DNA of 64,000 bases from Amoebidium appalachense (lineage: Eukaryota > Ichthyosporea), in the NCBI GenBank assembly GCA_963693365.1, contig CAVNZM010000006.1:7254001-7318000 (forward strand), written 5' to 3'. Positions 35,314 to 58,271 of this stretch are shown in pieces. The translations under genes were made by a program, and so were the position numbers. The notes beneath the pieces are model-generated. The model made no database searches and had not been told where the DNA came from. It saw only the letters and a program-made list of their open reading frames with translations. The first letter of the stretch is position 1. Each line of letters begins with the position of its first letter.

Positions 35314-36717
35314 ACACACACACACGGACCCACAAGTACACGCACACTCACAGGCGCACATCCACCACCACACATCCACCACCACCATAATAGAAACTTA
35401 TTGACCACACTTCCAAAACCCATTTCCAAGTCCCCCCCCCCCCCCCCTAAAAAAAAAATAAAAAATAATAAAACAAAACCCTACCAAGCCAACCCAAAAA
35501 ATGCCCAAGCACGTGCATACAAAACAATGGGGACCATTTACACACCCAAAATGCAGTGCACACTTGCCTGAAGGCACATGTCCAGCGTAACCATTTTTGT
35601 CACCAAACGCCGAGAACTTAGCCGCCTGCTCCTCTGGGGGAAGTTCTGTCAGGCGCTGGTCGTGGGGGCGGAAATCGTTACGCTTTTTGAGTTCATACTT
35701 GGTCCAATGCAGCGCCCTCGAGTAATACAGGAGCCGCTGCTCGTCGTATCGCTGCTTGTGGAGCTCCGAGAGGAGGGTGGCAAAGGCGTTTGGGCCCACA
35801 CCTTTGTCTGCCAGTGCACGCAACAATGTTACCACCTTTAGGTCGAGCCCACTGCGGTGGCTAAGGTAGGCCGGAAACTGATCACGCATGAAGAGTGGAA
35901 GGCGTTTAATTGTCTGGGGGTTTGTGCCGGCAAAGTTTTTTTTGCATGTGTCACAAAAGTACCGGGCCGTGATAATGTAGTAGCAGCTGTCAAAGTCGAT
36001 AACACGCCGTCCTACGGGGTTGCTCATGAACCCATTGCGAGAAGTACGGTGTGGGTTGGGGTGGTTGTGGGGGTCCACGTAGTGATCATCGAAGGGGCAC
36101 GGCACCATGAAACCGGGAGACAACCTTTCCGGAAGCCAGGCAAAACATCTGGGTTTGTAGAAAGGCGCTGGATCGCCCCCAAATTTAAAGCCTATAATGG
36201 GAGGTGGAAGATGCCACCCCACAGGCGTCTTCTCATCTTTGAGACTCTCTTTCACTGTGTGCAGGTGCGACTTGATTGTTTCGCCCGCCGCGTCAGAAAA
36301 CTCCTCTCCACCGTCATCCCCGTCCGTATTATCTTCTCCCTCTTCCTCCCCTTCATCCTCGTCTACCCGGTACGCATCTGCTGCTGCATTTAGCAAAGGT
36401 TCCTCGTCGGGTTGCACCTGTATGTCTGGTGGGTGTGGAGCAGGGGCCCGATCCATTTCTCTTGGTAACGAATGGACGCTACCTGCCTCAACTACACGGG
36501 CCCTTATGTCGGCGGCCTTAGATAGAGGGGGCTGTTCGGGTTGTACGTTTACGTTTAGTTCCTGCAAAACAGCTTTGTTTGCCGTCCCAAAACCTGCAAA
36601 GTTCGCTAAAGGCTGAACAAATGCAGCATCTTTTTTTTTGCGCCCAGCTCCCTCCCTAGCTCCGCCTGTTTTATGCCCAGGGCGCTGTGTTGTGCCCTTA
36701 GGGCAGCCTGGCTTCAT
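31839..36717 (-). CDS. DEDDy 3'-5' exonuclease-domain protein with DUF6729-like N-terminal half (4 exons)
   Basis: Exons 36717-35568, 34600-34412, 33437-32607 and 32149-31839 join in phase to about 826 aa. The start is the ATG of MKPGCPKG, followed by a basic GGAREGAGRKKK motif and an acidic stretch. The block with PCPFDDH, YYIITARYFCDTCKK and RLPLFMRDQFPAYLSHRSG resembles the Cys-containing DUF6729 region that I recall from fungal and algal proteins. After a NELGEIRAQVFT segment comes a DnaQ-fold exonuclease: GLDCEW (Asp and Glu of motif I), VGKQIGTD (motif II), YAALDAYASLQVY (motif III, Tyr and Asp), a DEDDy set. It should remove nucleotides from 3' ends of DNA or RNA. The first intron uses a GC-AG pair (AG|GCAAGT). 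The 33437 acceptor was chosen for phase and sequence continuity. Such proteins can be dispersed repeats, so a mobile origin is possible. Confidence 0.75.
34267..34363. repeat. Poly-G / (GT)n cluster in exonuclease intron
   Basis: G-runs alternate with short (GT)n. On the sense strand these are poly-C and (CA)n. Intron 33438-34411 also carries poly-C runs at 33860, 33938 and 34014-34065 (+ strand). Confidence 0.85.
34976..35314. repeat. Poly-C runs, (CCA)n and (CA)n in exonuclease first intron
   Basis: Poly-C at 34977-35020, 35170-35201 and 35282-35312 alternate with (CCA)n (35201-35229) and short (CA)n. Confidence 0.85.
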
Positions 36718-37589
36718 TTTAAACACTTGGGGCCTGGCCCCCTGCCCCCCTAGTGCGACTACGTTACCGCAAACATTCCCGTATTCCAGTGTGCTCGGCA
36801 ATGCTGCTCATGGCCTTCGCGGACTGGTTGTGACCAGTAAAGAGCGCGCCAATTGGCCCGGGACAGCAGTGTATGATCTGTTATCCATATTCGGCAAAAG
36901 GGGTCTTGCCCAACCAATGGCTTGAATCCTTGTAACTTTGCTTTATCCATATAAGGTTAGCTGAACACCCCCCCTCCAATCATACCCCCCCCTTCTCTCT
37001 AGTAGTAGCTCCTGGCATGCCGCACCCCCCCCCTCGAGTCGGAACTTTCGCCGAAATTCGATTGGCGCCCTGGAATGCCACAAATGATTAAATCATAAAA
37101 TCTAGGATTGCTTACACATCATGTTACCGGAACTGATGGCAGCCAAAATGAAGATTCTGGGCCGGGCTTGCCGTCATTACCGTGACAGCGCACTGAGCAG
37201 CAGTGCCACTTGTCACCATCATGTCAGACGCTCTACGGTTTCTGATCCCGGATGCTTTTAGTAACTCAGCGTTAACGTTTTAGAGGGTATTCTTCATTTG
37301 CGGGGCATGCAGGTTATAATTTATGAAATTGGTGTAGCCTATTGTGGCATGCATGCGCGCATCTATTTATGCACGCACTAATATTAGCTTGCATGCACGC
37401 ACCCATTTGCATGCACATGTTACAACGTATATTGCAGACGCTCAAAAGAAAAGAAGAGAAAAGAAAAAAACCAAGGGCTGCCAATTGCGCCCACGATGAA
37501 ATAGCAGAAAGCACGCGAGCTTTTCAGTTGAAAAACAAAGGCTATAGCTACCTGCAGGCCAGTCGCGCTTACGCTACTGTGCTTGTTTC
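36718..37589. other. Divergent intergenic region
   Basis: The exonuclease gene reads left and the F-box gene reads right, so both promoters should lie here. No exon or repeat array is seen apart from short poly-C runs near 36968-37032. Confidence 0.6.
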
Positions 37590-38216
37590 ATGGCTACTGT
37601 GACCGTGGCAACACACCGTGCAGCAACCCTCACGGCCTCCCCTTCGTCCGAAGACTCCGATGCATGGGACCCCATCCGTTTCGTTTTGCGCAACAGCGAG
37701 CTTCTGGGCCACATCCTGTCGTTTGTCGGCCAGCCCGCACGCACGGCCTGCACCCTCGTGTGCCGCCAGTGGCGTGACGTGGCGCGCTCTGTGCCCCTCC
37801 ACATCACCGTCGCACAGGACACAGCGTGGGAACAGTTGGAGAGGGGGGTGGATGCGTGGAGAGGTGCCGTGGTGGGTGTTTCTCTCCCCTACCAAATATT
37901 CGGTCAGTGGCAGCCGGGGCTTGAGGACAGCACCGTGATGCGTGAACGTGTGGTGTTTTTATTTGAAAAGCTCCTAAAGTTGCGCACTGTCACTGTATAC
38001 ACAAACCTTTTGTATGGTAACGAGTTCTGTTACAGAGAGCAATGGCGGGCAGGGCCATCCCATAAATCCCATGCATATGAAGATGGTGTGGAGGGTGTGT
38101 GTGCGATAGTGCGGTCTGTCGGATTGAGGGCACAGTCAACGGACTGGTATATTGCACGGGCCCGAGAGATGTGGGATGCCGTCAGTGAAAATGTCCATGG
38201 CTTTGGTTTGCTGTAG
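37590..38216 (+). CDS. F-box protein (single exon)
   Basis: The 208-aa frame has no intron. Residues about 37-68 (NSELLGHILSFV, TLVCRQWRDVARS) match the F-box consensus, including the LVCRxW core. F-box proteins bind SKP1 in SCF ubiquitin ligases and choose substrates. No LRR, WD or Kelch repeats follow; the remaining 140 residues (one WEQLERGVDAW block, FLFEKLLKLRTV) are of unknown type, so the substrate cannot be guessed. The start ATGGCTACTGTG is the first in-frame Met. An intronless gene among intron-rich neighbours could be a small-family copy or retrogene, but no poly-A tract or target duplication is seen. Confidence 0.75.
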   Translation: MATVTVATHRAATLTASPSSEDSDAWDPIRFVLRNSELLGHILSFVGQPARTACTLVCRQWRDVARSVPLHITVAQDTAWEQLERGVDAWRGAVVGVSLPYQIFGQWQPGLEDSTVMRERVVFLFEKLLKLRTVTVYTNLLYGNEFCYREQWRAGPSHKSHAYEDGVEGVCAIVRSVGLRAQSTDWYIARAREMWDAVSENVHGFGLL

Positions 38217-39683
38217 AAAAAATTATTAATATCGGGTGTGTGCACATGTGTAAGCCGCGGGTTCTGCGGCAAGTTTTTGTTGCTTGATTGTACATAGTGG
38301 GGTTAAAGTGCTTTGGTGCATTAACACAGAAAGGAAGATAGAAGAGCACGTACTGCATTAAGTCACTGAGTTGTTCTGGGGAGTCCGAGTCACCACCGTT
38401 TCGCCGAGCATGTTTTAGCGATGCTCCTCTTTCCAAGGCTTTTTCTTCTCTTTCTTTTTCCCTTTTTGTTCTTTGAACTTTTTTTTCCTTCTTCTTATGC
38501 TTTTGTGTGTGCTCTACAATTTTTTACTTTACGGAGCAGTTACGGGATATTGCGGGAGCTTGGTATTGTGTACGAAAACGCACTGCTATAGCTATGACAG
38601 GAGGCAGGGTGGAAGTCCCCCATGGCAAGACCCTGTTCTTTGTCACGTGAGGGGGGGGGGGGGGGGGGGGGGCAGCACTGGGGGGATCGGAGGGGAGAGG
38701 GGAGGTGGTGGAGAGGGAGGGGATGGCTCAGATTTAACAAATTAAGTTTGATTGGGTGTGTGGTAGTAATGTTTATGATGTCTGCAAATGTGAGCCCCCA
38801 ACCGGTATACAGTGCAAAAATCTGTACACGCACGGTCTGGGAATATTGTCTTTTCAATTATAACCCTGTGTGCATACAAACACAGAGGAAAAACATCAGA
38901 GCCTCTGGTCTCAGTAAAATGGCACTGTTATTATACATGCTCTTCGGGCTGACAAATATGTATAGTCGCAATGTTTTTCGATTGAGCTTTCCCTCCCCGT
39001 CCTCCCCCCCCCCCCCCCCCCCTCCCCCAAACTCACATACGTACAAACACACACATCCACACAACCACCACCACCACCACTACCACCACCACTCAGAGCT
39101 CAGGCTCACCCACCCACCCACCCGGCACCCACTCATTCATTCCCACCCTCACCCACCTAGGCTACACACACTAATACTAAGAGCCTTTTATAGATACATT
39201 CCAATTGAAAAGATTGCACTCCGTTGTACTTCTTTAGGCTTCGAAATCAGTTGAGCCGGGCCCCGTTATAGGGCCTCTTGCCGTATATACATACATCAAA
39301 GTCCCCAAAATAGCAAAGGTTATGTTTGCTTACCTTCGAATGAACATAACGAACGAAAAAAAAGCACTCACAATTTCAGATTTGTAAGATCTAATACAAC
39401 TTGCCCTCACCCCACTCCCCGCCCCCCTCCCCCCCCACCCACCCCTTCTCCCGCCGGTCGTCATCACTGCTCACGTGCACACCTACAGGCAACTCACCCA
39501 ACAGAAGTTCAAGACTTAAGATAAAGTAGAGCACAAACACAGCAGAAACAAGGGTTCGATGGAATTTTGGGGAGTTGCCATGATCCTGTTGGGCAATTTT
39601 CACAGAATCGAGATAGAGGTAACCGACCCTACCCGAGCAAATTTGTGCTCAAATGAGGAGAGCATTAAGTTAGTAAGAATCAG

Positions 39684-39805
<122 letters not shown>

Positions 39806-40012
39806 CACGCAGGGACGCACATATGCACACACGCAGCTAAACGTGCACACGTGCACACACGCCTTTACCCTAGCGAACACACAACAATGCACGCAAGCAC
39901 AAACACACATGCACACCAAAAACTAAACCCAACCTCTTTCAGAGTCTCACACACCTACACCTACACACACACTCACAGACGAGATAATACACACACCGTC
40001 TGGCCGCACACA

Positions 40013-40185
<173 letters not shown>

Positions 40186-40477
40186 ATCTTTCCCACAATG
40201 TGACACACACACTCTCTCTTCCCCCGGCCCCCTCCCTCCCCTCCCCCTCTCCCTCCGAGTGACTCTCTCTCTCTCTCTCTCTCTCTCTCGCTCTCCTCCC
40301 CCCCCCCCCCCCCCCCTTCCCTCTCCCCCTCCCATCTCTTTCCCTCTCTTTTTTTCTGATGACGCTAGCTCGAGCACACACACATACACCCTGGTGACAG
40401 GAGTACAGGCACACGCATGCACATAGAGTACATAGACACACCCCACAGTGTACACACACACACATGTACACCCACAC

Positions 40478-40550
<73 letters not shown>

Positions 40551-40570
40551 ACACCACAAACACACACACA

Positions 40571-40624
<54 letters not shown>

Positions 40625-40736
40625 TCATTCTGAGGGCTACTGCGGCTTCATCCACTTTTGCTCTTTTTTCGCATGAAAGTGCACAATATTATATAAGGCA
40701 TTGCATTTTTATATAAGGCATTGCATTTACCAGGTT

Positions 40737-41178
40737 ATTATATATGGTAGTTCGTCGATTGTTCCAGTCCGTCTCTGGTAAAAACGGAAGCCTTGCTTGT
40801 GTAAGGCACGTCTTTTCATCTCCAAAATCGAGGCAGCCGCAGTATGACTCGGATGCTTGTTTCGTTAGGAAAACCTCTACTACAGAGTCCTCCTCCGTAA
40901 GGCTTATTTGCGAAAGAGCAGAAAGGAATCTACATGTGGTATGGAAAAGGCATATAGCCTTGCCAATGGTGTCTCCCTGTGGTAGAGAGCTAGCCTTTTT
41001 GGCCTAGATGGTTTAGCCATCGGCCTAAGGACACCAAGTGCTCGGGTCCAAATCCCGATGGAGGAGGCCTTTTTGTGAGCCATACTTCACTACAGAGGGT
41101 GCCAGCTCTTGAATAAAAACATGAAAAAAGGCAGGTTATTATGCGTTTAATCTTCTCTGGCTATGACAACCACAGCTT
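40737..41178 (+). repeat. 442-bp tandem duplication, copy 1
   Basis: This begins TTATATATGGTAGTTCG and is repeated immediately at 41179 with one difference that I see (GATTGTTCC against GATTATTCC). Each copy holds an identical 87-codon frame (MVVRRLFQSVSG..) of unknown meaning and a tRNA-related segment (see 40993). Confidence 0.9.
40993..41068 (+). other. tRNA-related sequence (A-box and T-arm-like), copy 1
   Basis: GGCCTAGATGGTTTAGCC resembles a D-arm/A-box, and CTCGGGTCCAAATCCCGA forms a perfect T-arm stem with a 7-base loop (B-box-like). The acceptor stem is weak and the anticodon arm does not fold, so this is at best a tRNA-derived relic or SINE head, not a functional tRNA. Confidence 0.35.
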
Positions 41179-41620
41179 ATTATATATGGTAGTTCGTCGA
41201 TTATTCCAGTCCGTCTCTGGTAAAAACGGAAGCCTTGCTTGTGTAAGGCACGTCTTTTCATCTCCAAAATCGAGGCAGCCGCAGTATGACTCGGATGCTT
41301 GTTTCGTTAGGAAAACCTCTACTACAGAGTCCTCCTCCGTAAGGCTTATTTGCGAAAGAGCAGAAAGGAATCTACATGTGGTATGGAAAAGGCATATAGC
41401 CTTGCCAATGGTGTCTCCCTGTGGTAGAGAGCTAGCCTTTTTGGCCTAGATGGTTTAGCCATCGGCCTAAGGACACCAAGTGCTCGGGTCCAAATCCCGA
41501 TGGAGGAGGCCTTTTTGTGAGCCATACTTCACTACAGAGGGTGCCAGCTCTTGAATAAAAACATGAAAAAAGGCAGGTTATTATGCGTTTAATCTTCTCT
41601 GGCTATGACAACCACAGCTT
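41179..41620 (+). repeat. 442-bp tandem duplication, copy 2
   Basis: Nearly identical to copy 1. Its tRNA-related segment is at 41435-41510. The near identity points to a recent duplication, or an assembly artefact. Confidence 0.9.
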
Positions 41621-42038
41621 AGTAAGCCTTTGGAAGTGGCTCCGAAGCCTTAGCTTGACTTGTACACTTTTTTTTTTTTTTAAATCATGATAGCTTGACC
41701 TCTGGCCGGTAGCTCCGGTCCGGCGACCAAACTTTGAGCATTCAATTGCAGTGTCACAAAGTTTCGCGCCAAAATTGATAAATCGACAGAAATGCCCATC
41801 AAAAATATGAAACAATAACTATATATGGTAATAGCGCCCCAACGAGCCGTGCACGTCGCGTGCGACAGCCGCTCACAGCGAAAGTTTAGGGCAGCTATGA
41901 GTGGTGGAGGGGGGGAGGGTCCAGTTTTCCCCGTTACTTGAATACTATCATAGTAGTTTCACCCTTTGTGGACTACAGACTCTAACGCGTAGTAGTAGAC
42001 ATGACTAATGGTGTCCATTAATATCAGTCTTCGCAGTC

Positions 42039-53115
<11,077 letters not shown>

Positions 53116-53152
53116 TTCATACTCCATTGCACCTTCTAACTAACCCCCCCCC

Positions 53153-53183
<31 letters not shown>

Positions 53184-54239
53184 ACACACACACACCACCA
53201 CCACCACCACCACCACCCACCCACTCACTCACCCACTCACCCACCTGCCACCCTCTCCCCACCCTTCGCCAAAAAAAAGAAAAAAAAAAGAAAAGGGAAA
53301 AAAAAAAAAGAAAAGGAAAAAAAAGCGCGAGAGGTGAAAGAATTGGAAACCCGTTCTTTGTGGAGCGGGCCCCCCATAATTGTGGGCTTCGAATAAATAT
53401 CTAGACCTTCATGTTTGGTTTGCGTCTTCGGTTTTTTTGTTTTTTTTTGTGGGGGGGGGGAGAGGGGGCGGGGGGGGGGGGGGAGGTTGGTGTTTTTTCT
53501 TCTCTCTCCCCCCCCTCCCTCTCCCTCTCCCTCTCTCTCTCCCTCCCTCTCCCTCTCCCTCCCTCCCCCCTCCCTCCCTCCCTCCCTCCCTCCCTCCCTC
53601 CCTCCCTCCCTCCCTCCCTCCCTCCCTCCCTCTCTCTCTCCCCCCTATCTCCTTCTCTTTTTGTGTGTGCGTGCGCGCGCGCGTGTGTGGGGGGGGGAAG
53701 GGGGGAGGGGGGGAGGGGGGGAGAGGGGGGGATGCTAAGTCGGATCTTGGACTCCTGCCCGTCATGTAAATTTTTTTTTTTAACCCCTGCTCAAGTCTCC
53801 GGTGTATTGACTACTCAGGACAAAATCTTTAGAACCGTGAGGTTTATTATGTACAATATGTTGCCAAGTACATGGCTAATGATCGCATGTGCTATATATG
53901 GACCAGCAAACTAAACCGTAGCTACCACATACATGCATATCTAGCATATATACCAAAAGAGGCTGTTGTATTTGACTTGTGAATCATGGGAAAATAGTTC
54001 CTTGCTTGAACATAGTGGCATTGTCTACGTAGATGTTATTGTAAGCAATTTGGAGTGAACGGTGTAATGATGTAATATCTGCCAGTGTGTTAAGGCAGAG
54101 CTGGCAGAACTAAATAGACTCAGAGGGTACTGACGGTGTGTAAGTAGTGGCATATTTGATGTAAAATCATCAAGCATGATACCTTTCACTAATCTACCGG
54201 TTTACATATATACATACAGGGGGAGTTCACCAAACATCC
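53116..54239. other. Intergenic region after the unknown gene
   Basis: This holds poly-C, (CA)n and (CAC)n (53144-53218), an A-rich stretch (53270-53325), the dispersed GCGCGAGAGGTGAAAGA repeat (53325-53395), (CCCT)n (53570-53632) and poly-G. 53780-54239 is unique AT-richer DNA with no exon. Confidence 0.6.
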
Positions 54240-54499
54240 GAGTGTTCCTGTGTGTTCATCCAAGTGTTCCAAGTTCCTTATTCGAGTTTTTTTGGTTGCC
54301 TCCGTGGAAGAGAGTGATGACGTGTAGTTGGTGGTGGGGCTGGGTGAAAAACCCAGTTAGCACATTGTTAACCATATATGGGTGTTGTCATGAGGTTCTA
54401 ATTGGAAGAGGCGTAGAAACTGGTAAACCAGGGGAAAGGGGGAGAGGGGGGGGGGGGGGGGTTTGTTGGGGGGAGTGGTGGTTGTGGTGGTGTGTGTGT

Positions 54500-54543
<44 letters not shown>

Positions 54544-54667
54544 GGGATCGTTGTGGGGCAAAATGCAATGGGCAGGGTTGGGCTCGAGAACGTAGATAAA
54601 GGGAAAGAACGTAAAGAATGGGGCTCACGAACGGTCGGATGGGCTGTGTGCTTGTGTGTGTTGTGGT

Positions 54668-54700
<33 letters not shown>

Positions 54701-55255
54701 GGGGGGGACATTGGGGGGGGGGGGAGGGGAGGGGGGAGATGTAGCTATTGTTCTTTCTTCAGGAGGTGGGTTGAGTGTGAAGGGACGGGGGGATTGTTGG
54801 GGCAAGAGGGGGAGAGAAAGGGAGAGGGCTGTGAGGTGGGGGAGGACAACATCCATCTCTCTCCTTTCCCCTCCTGGTTTTGACAAAACTCCCCTCCCCC
54901 CCCCCCCCCCCCCCCCCACCCACCCACCCACCCACCCCCAAAAAAAAAAATAGAAAAAAAAAAAAAAAATCTTTTTGTGTTTACTCCAATTGTCTACCCT
55001 AGGAGCCTGCCTGTCCTTTTACTTTACATAGGTTCCCGACAACCATACATAAGCTCAGGTCACAAATTGCTTCTTTGGTTTTCGACCAAGGTAACTCCCA
55101 AACAACCTGTCATTGAAAAGTAAGGGTTTCCAATCTAAATGAAAACGCACACACACCCACACACACACACACACACCAAGAAAAAATGGAAGAAAGAAAG
55201 AAAAGAAACCCGAAAAAAAAGCAAAAAGGAAATGTGACCCATTGTTAGGCTGTCT

Positions 55256-55311
<56 letters not shown>

Positions 55312-55364
55312 AAAACAAAAACAAAAAGGAATTAAGTACTCTATGATTAGGGGCGGTCCCCCCC

Positions 55365-55395
<31 letters not shown>

Positions 55396-55770
55396 AAAAA
55401 AAAAAAAAGGTGGTATGTCTCTTTAGGCTGCTTTACCCCCCCCCCCCCCCCCCCCCCCCCCACCCACCCTCCCCCCCCTCCCCACACACACACACGCCAC
55501 CACCAACACACATACACACAGCCCTTGCCTTCCCTGTTTCTGTTCCCTCCCTCCCCTCCTGCCCCCCGTCCCCACCTCCCTCTCCCCCCTCGAACGAAAG
55601 GCCGTAGCCAACACGAACCTGTCAGAAATACAATCACACACCACGTGTACACCCACCTGACCGTGTCTGTCTTTGTGTTTTCCCGGCTGCAGTATTCTCT
55701 CTGTGTGACAGACGCAATTGTGACAGCAAAACCCAAGGTTTTCGCAAACGTGGGAGAATTTGGGGCTCCT
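54240..55770 (+). repeat. 1.5-kb dispersed direct repeat, copy A
   Basis: This aligns along its length with 61755-63220: AACCATATATGGGTGTTGTC (54369), ATCGTTGTGGG (54547), GGGGGATTGTTGGGGCA (54787), TAGGAGCCTGCCTGTCCTT (54999), a CGTGTCTGTCTTTGTGTTTT block (55662) and GGGAGAATTTGGGGCT (55750). Homopolymers inside vary in length. No coding is evident; it may be a non-autonomous element or a segmental duplication. Confidence 0.8.
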
Positions 55771-56389
55771 CCTTCAGACAATCCAGGAACCAATCAGCAC
55801 TGGGCTAGAGTTCCTAAATAAAGTAAATGTTTACAGATCTCCGTGCCAGGGGTTGTATTACGACCCAAAATCGTCGTATTTACGATTAAGCCCAGGGGAT
55901 CAATACGACTAACGCTAGGAGGTGCTGTATTGGTTTATCTTAGCAGGCAAATATGCCCCAATAGTGTATCATGGTGTGCTTTCATACGAAAGTTGGTCTT
56001 TTTCTAGGTAAAAAGTGATCAGGTGGCTATTTCTGCACTCAGGAGCGGAATATGAAGCCCTGTTTTGCCTGTCGGGGTGTAAAATTGCTAACGGAGTGTA
56101 AAATTGCAAGAAATTATTCATTGAAATCCGTGATGTAGGAGTTCTATACGAATTCGTAAATGCAGGCGAACCCCGCCAATACGACTTAAAAAAAAAAATT
56201 CTTTTTTTCTTTTGACTGGATTTACGACGGAAAGATACGCAAGTATGCACGGCATACTGAGAAGACAATAAAAAAACTTCACGAGTTATCCAGTAACAAG
56301 TGCATAATGAGATACCTGAACACTGTGTGAAAATCATATAAATACTCAATGTGACGACCAACAGAATTCAACAAAAAGTCTAAAGTGAT
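55771..56389. other. Unique AT-rich stretch
   Basis: No exon or repeat is seen. It contains short inverted TACGA/TCGTA motifs near 55860-55900. Confidence 0.4.
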
Positions 56390-57725
56390 CACATTGCCAG
56401 CCAGTGTAGCAGACACCCGTAGGGAAAGAGGTAAAACGCGACATAAAAACTCACACCTATCAACATGCTAAGGCGATTAAAAGGTTCAGCACAAAAGTGG
56501 CACCAGCGGCGATGAAAACAAAAATTACAACGCCACTGCACAACTTCCCAGGCAATATCAACATCAGAGCACCATACAGACTTATCTACTAGGGTGGTAT
56601 CCATACGTACAGCAGGAGAAATGTATCCTGCCAAAGCTCCCAGAAAGCGATAATGATCAGTACGGTGTTGCCTAAGGAACATAACACATGCCGAATGAGT
56701 TTTACCTTTGATTTCTCTACAGTATCAGAACGAGAAAGAAACTCATACTGCGTATGGTAATAACGCGAAAAGGCAGAAAAAACAGGAAGAGAAAATTTAA
56801 GAAAGAGGGAGTGAGATAGGGAGAGGAAGAATCAGGTTGAAAGAGGGTAGGCTCAGGACATTCAGAAGTAGCGTTGGTTAATCGGGGGGGAAGAGGGATG
56901 GAGGGATGGGGGGGAAAGAAAGCATAAAGAGGGTGACCATCAGGTATCCTAACTAAATGAAAACAAAAACGAAGAGACAATTCCTCCATACGACAAACAG
57001 CAGACGACAATCCAAACATACTGATTAAGGGAGGCACAAACCGAGTACGAAACAAAGTGCGCAGCGCAGTACCCTGAAAATCGTCGAACTCTTTCAGCGC
57101 CACGGCCGCCTCGCGAGGTGGGGCGCAGGCCAATAGCGGAAGTCCATATTCGAAAGTCGGCCGTAAAAAAGTTTTATAGTAGAGAAGAAGGTTCGCAGGA
57201 TGGATCACAGACTCCCGTTGAAACATATTTGACACGATGTGAAGGTATACCCTTCGCACGAGCGATCCGTGTCGTGAGGAGCTTGCGGAAATCAATACCC
57301 CGTGCAGTAAAAGGAATACCCAAATAGTCATAGGTGCTCTGAACAGGAATAGGAAGACCGGCCAATCGAAAGGAAGCGTTTTTCGAAAAAGTAGCACACT
57401 TTGCAATTCCGACTGTCATGATATTCTCGGTGCACCATTGATCCACCTGACGAAGCATCTGGTGCATGACATCTTCGGTTAAGGAACAAAGAACAATATC
57501 GTCCGCAAAAAGGAAACCCGGTACACGGCGGGTATGCACTTGGCCAAAGGGTTCGAGGGCGCAGGCTAAATCGTCAATGAAAACGTCAAACAACAACGGA
57601 CTCAGGAGGGACCCCTGCAGAAGACCCCGATCGCGAGAACGGGAAAAACCGGGTGTTAATGTTCCATTGACCGCCGCTCGTCCGCGAGTGGTATCGAACA
57701 GCGCTTGCAGAAGACGGCCAAAGGG
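56390..57725 (-). pseudogene. Degenerate non-LTR retrotransposon (LINE) reverse transcriptase
   Basis: Read on the minus strand, 57725-57260 encodes RT blocks: RGLLQGSLLSPLLFDVFIDDLA (first 20 residues only informative), then FLFADDIVL with the catalytic FADD and YDYLGIPF. The frame shifts near 57240 and continues with LLLYYKTFLRPTFEYGLPLL and further into 56720. A Cys/His-rich frame at 56389-56682 (RRWCHFCAEPFNRLSML) resembles the terminal knuckle of LINEs. Several shifts and stops make it non-functional. The endonuclease domain is not found, so the copy is 5'-truncated, which is typical of LINE insertion. Confidence 0.8.
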
Positions 57726-58271
57726 GAAAAAAAAAGTTGGAACGCTTCACGTTTTTGTGTGTCATCCTTGCGTAAAAGATTTCGACAATACGATTTCGTT
57801 TTGGTTAAAACGGGTAGCGCAGCCAAACCCCCACAACCCCTGGCTCCGTGCCCTCACATGTCTACCCTCGTGGCCAAGACGATGTCAAACCGGACTCGGG
57901 GCTCAAATAAAACTAGACATTATTTGGCCGATAATTTGCTGTTTAGCCTTCTGATTTCCTCTTTTGTTCGGCATTCTGCTTTCGCTGCATCTTTTCTGAA
58001 AAAATAAAATGTTGCCACTCCATGGCCGCCCGGCTATGTAGTGGCCACGGGGTGATTCCCGGAATCTAGGTCGGCATGCAGAAAACCCCATGAGCCACAT
58101 TCCAAGATGACAGTCATTATCCTTACATTCCAGAGACTCGGAGCTCGGGTATATAGCGCCCCTAGTCACTCCTCTTATCAGATCATCAAGGAACAGAACC
58201 AAGCGGCAAGAATACAGCTCAAATCAGCCACTACTAATATTCCACGTAAACACAAACACAAGGTGCAAAAA
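57726..58271. other. Upstream region of the secreted-protein gene
   Basis: No exon is supported. The last 130 bp contain a TATA-like box (58150). Confidence 0.5.
58150..58156 (+). promoter_or_regulatory. Candidate TATA box
   Basis: TATATAG in a GC-rich context (CTCGGGTATATAGCGCC) lies about 120 bp upstream of the chosen ATG at 58272. A start of transcription near 58180 would make that ATG the first one used. Confidence 0.4.

Noticed and set aside
40993-41068. Functional tRNA gene (and its copy at 41435-41510)
   Set aside because: T-arm and D-arm-like parts exist but no anticodon stem forms and the acceptor stem is weak.
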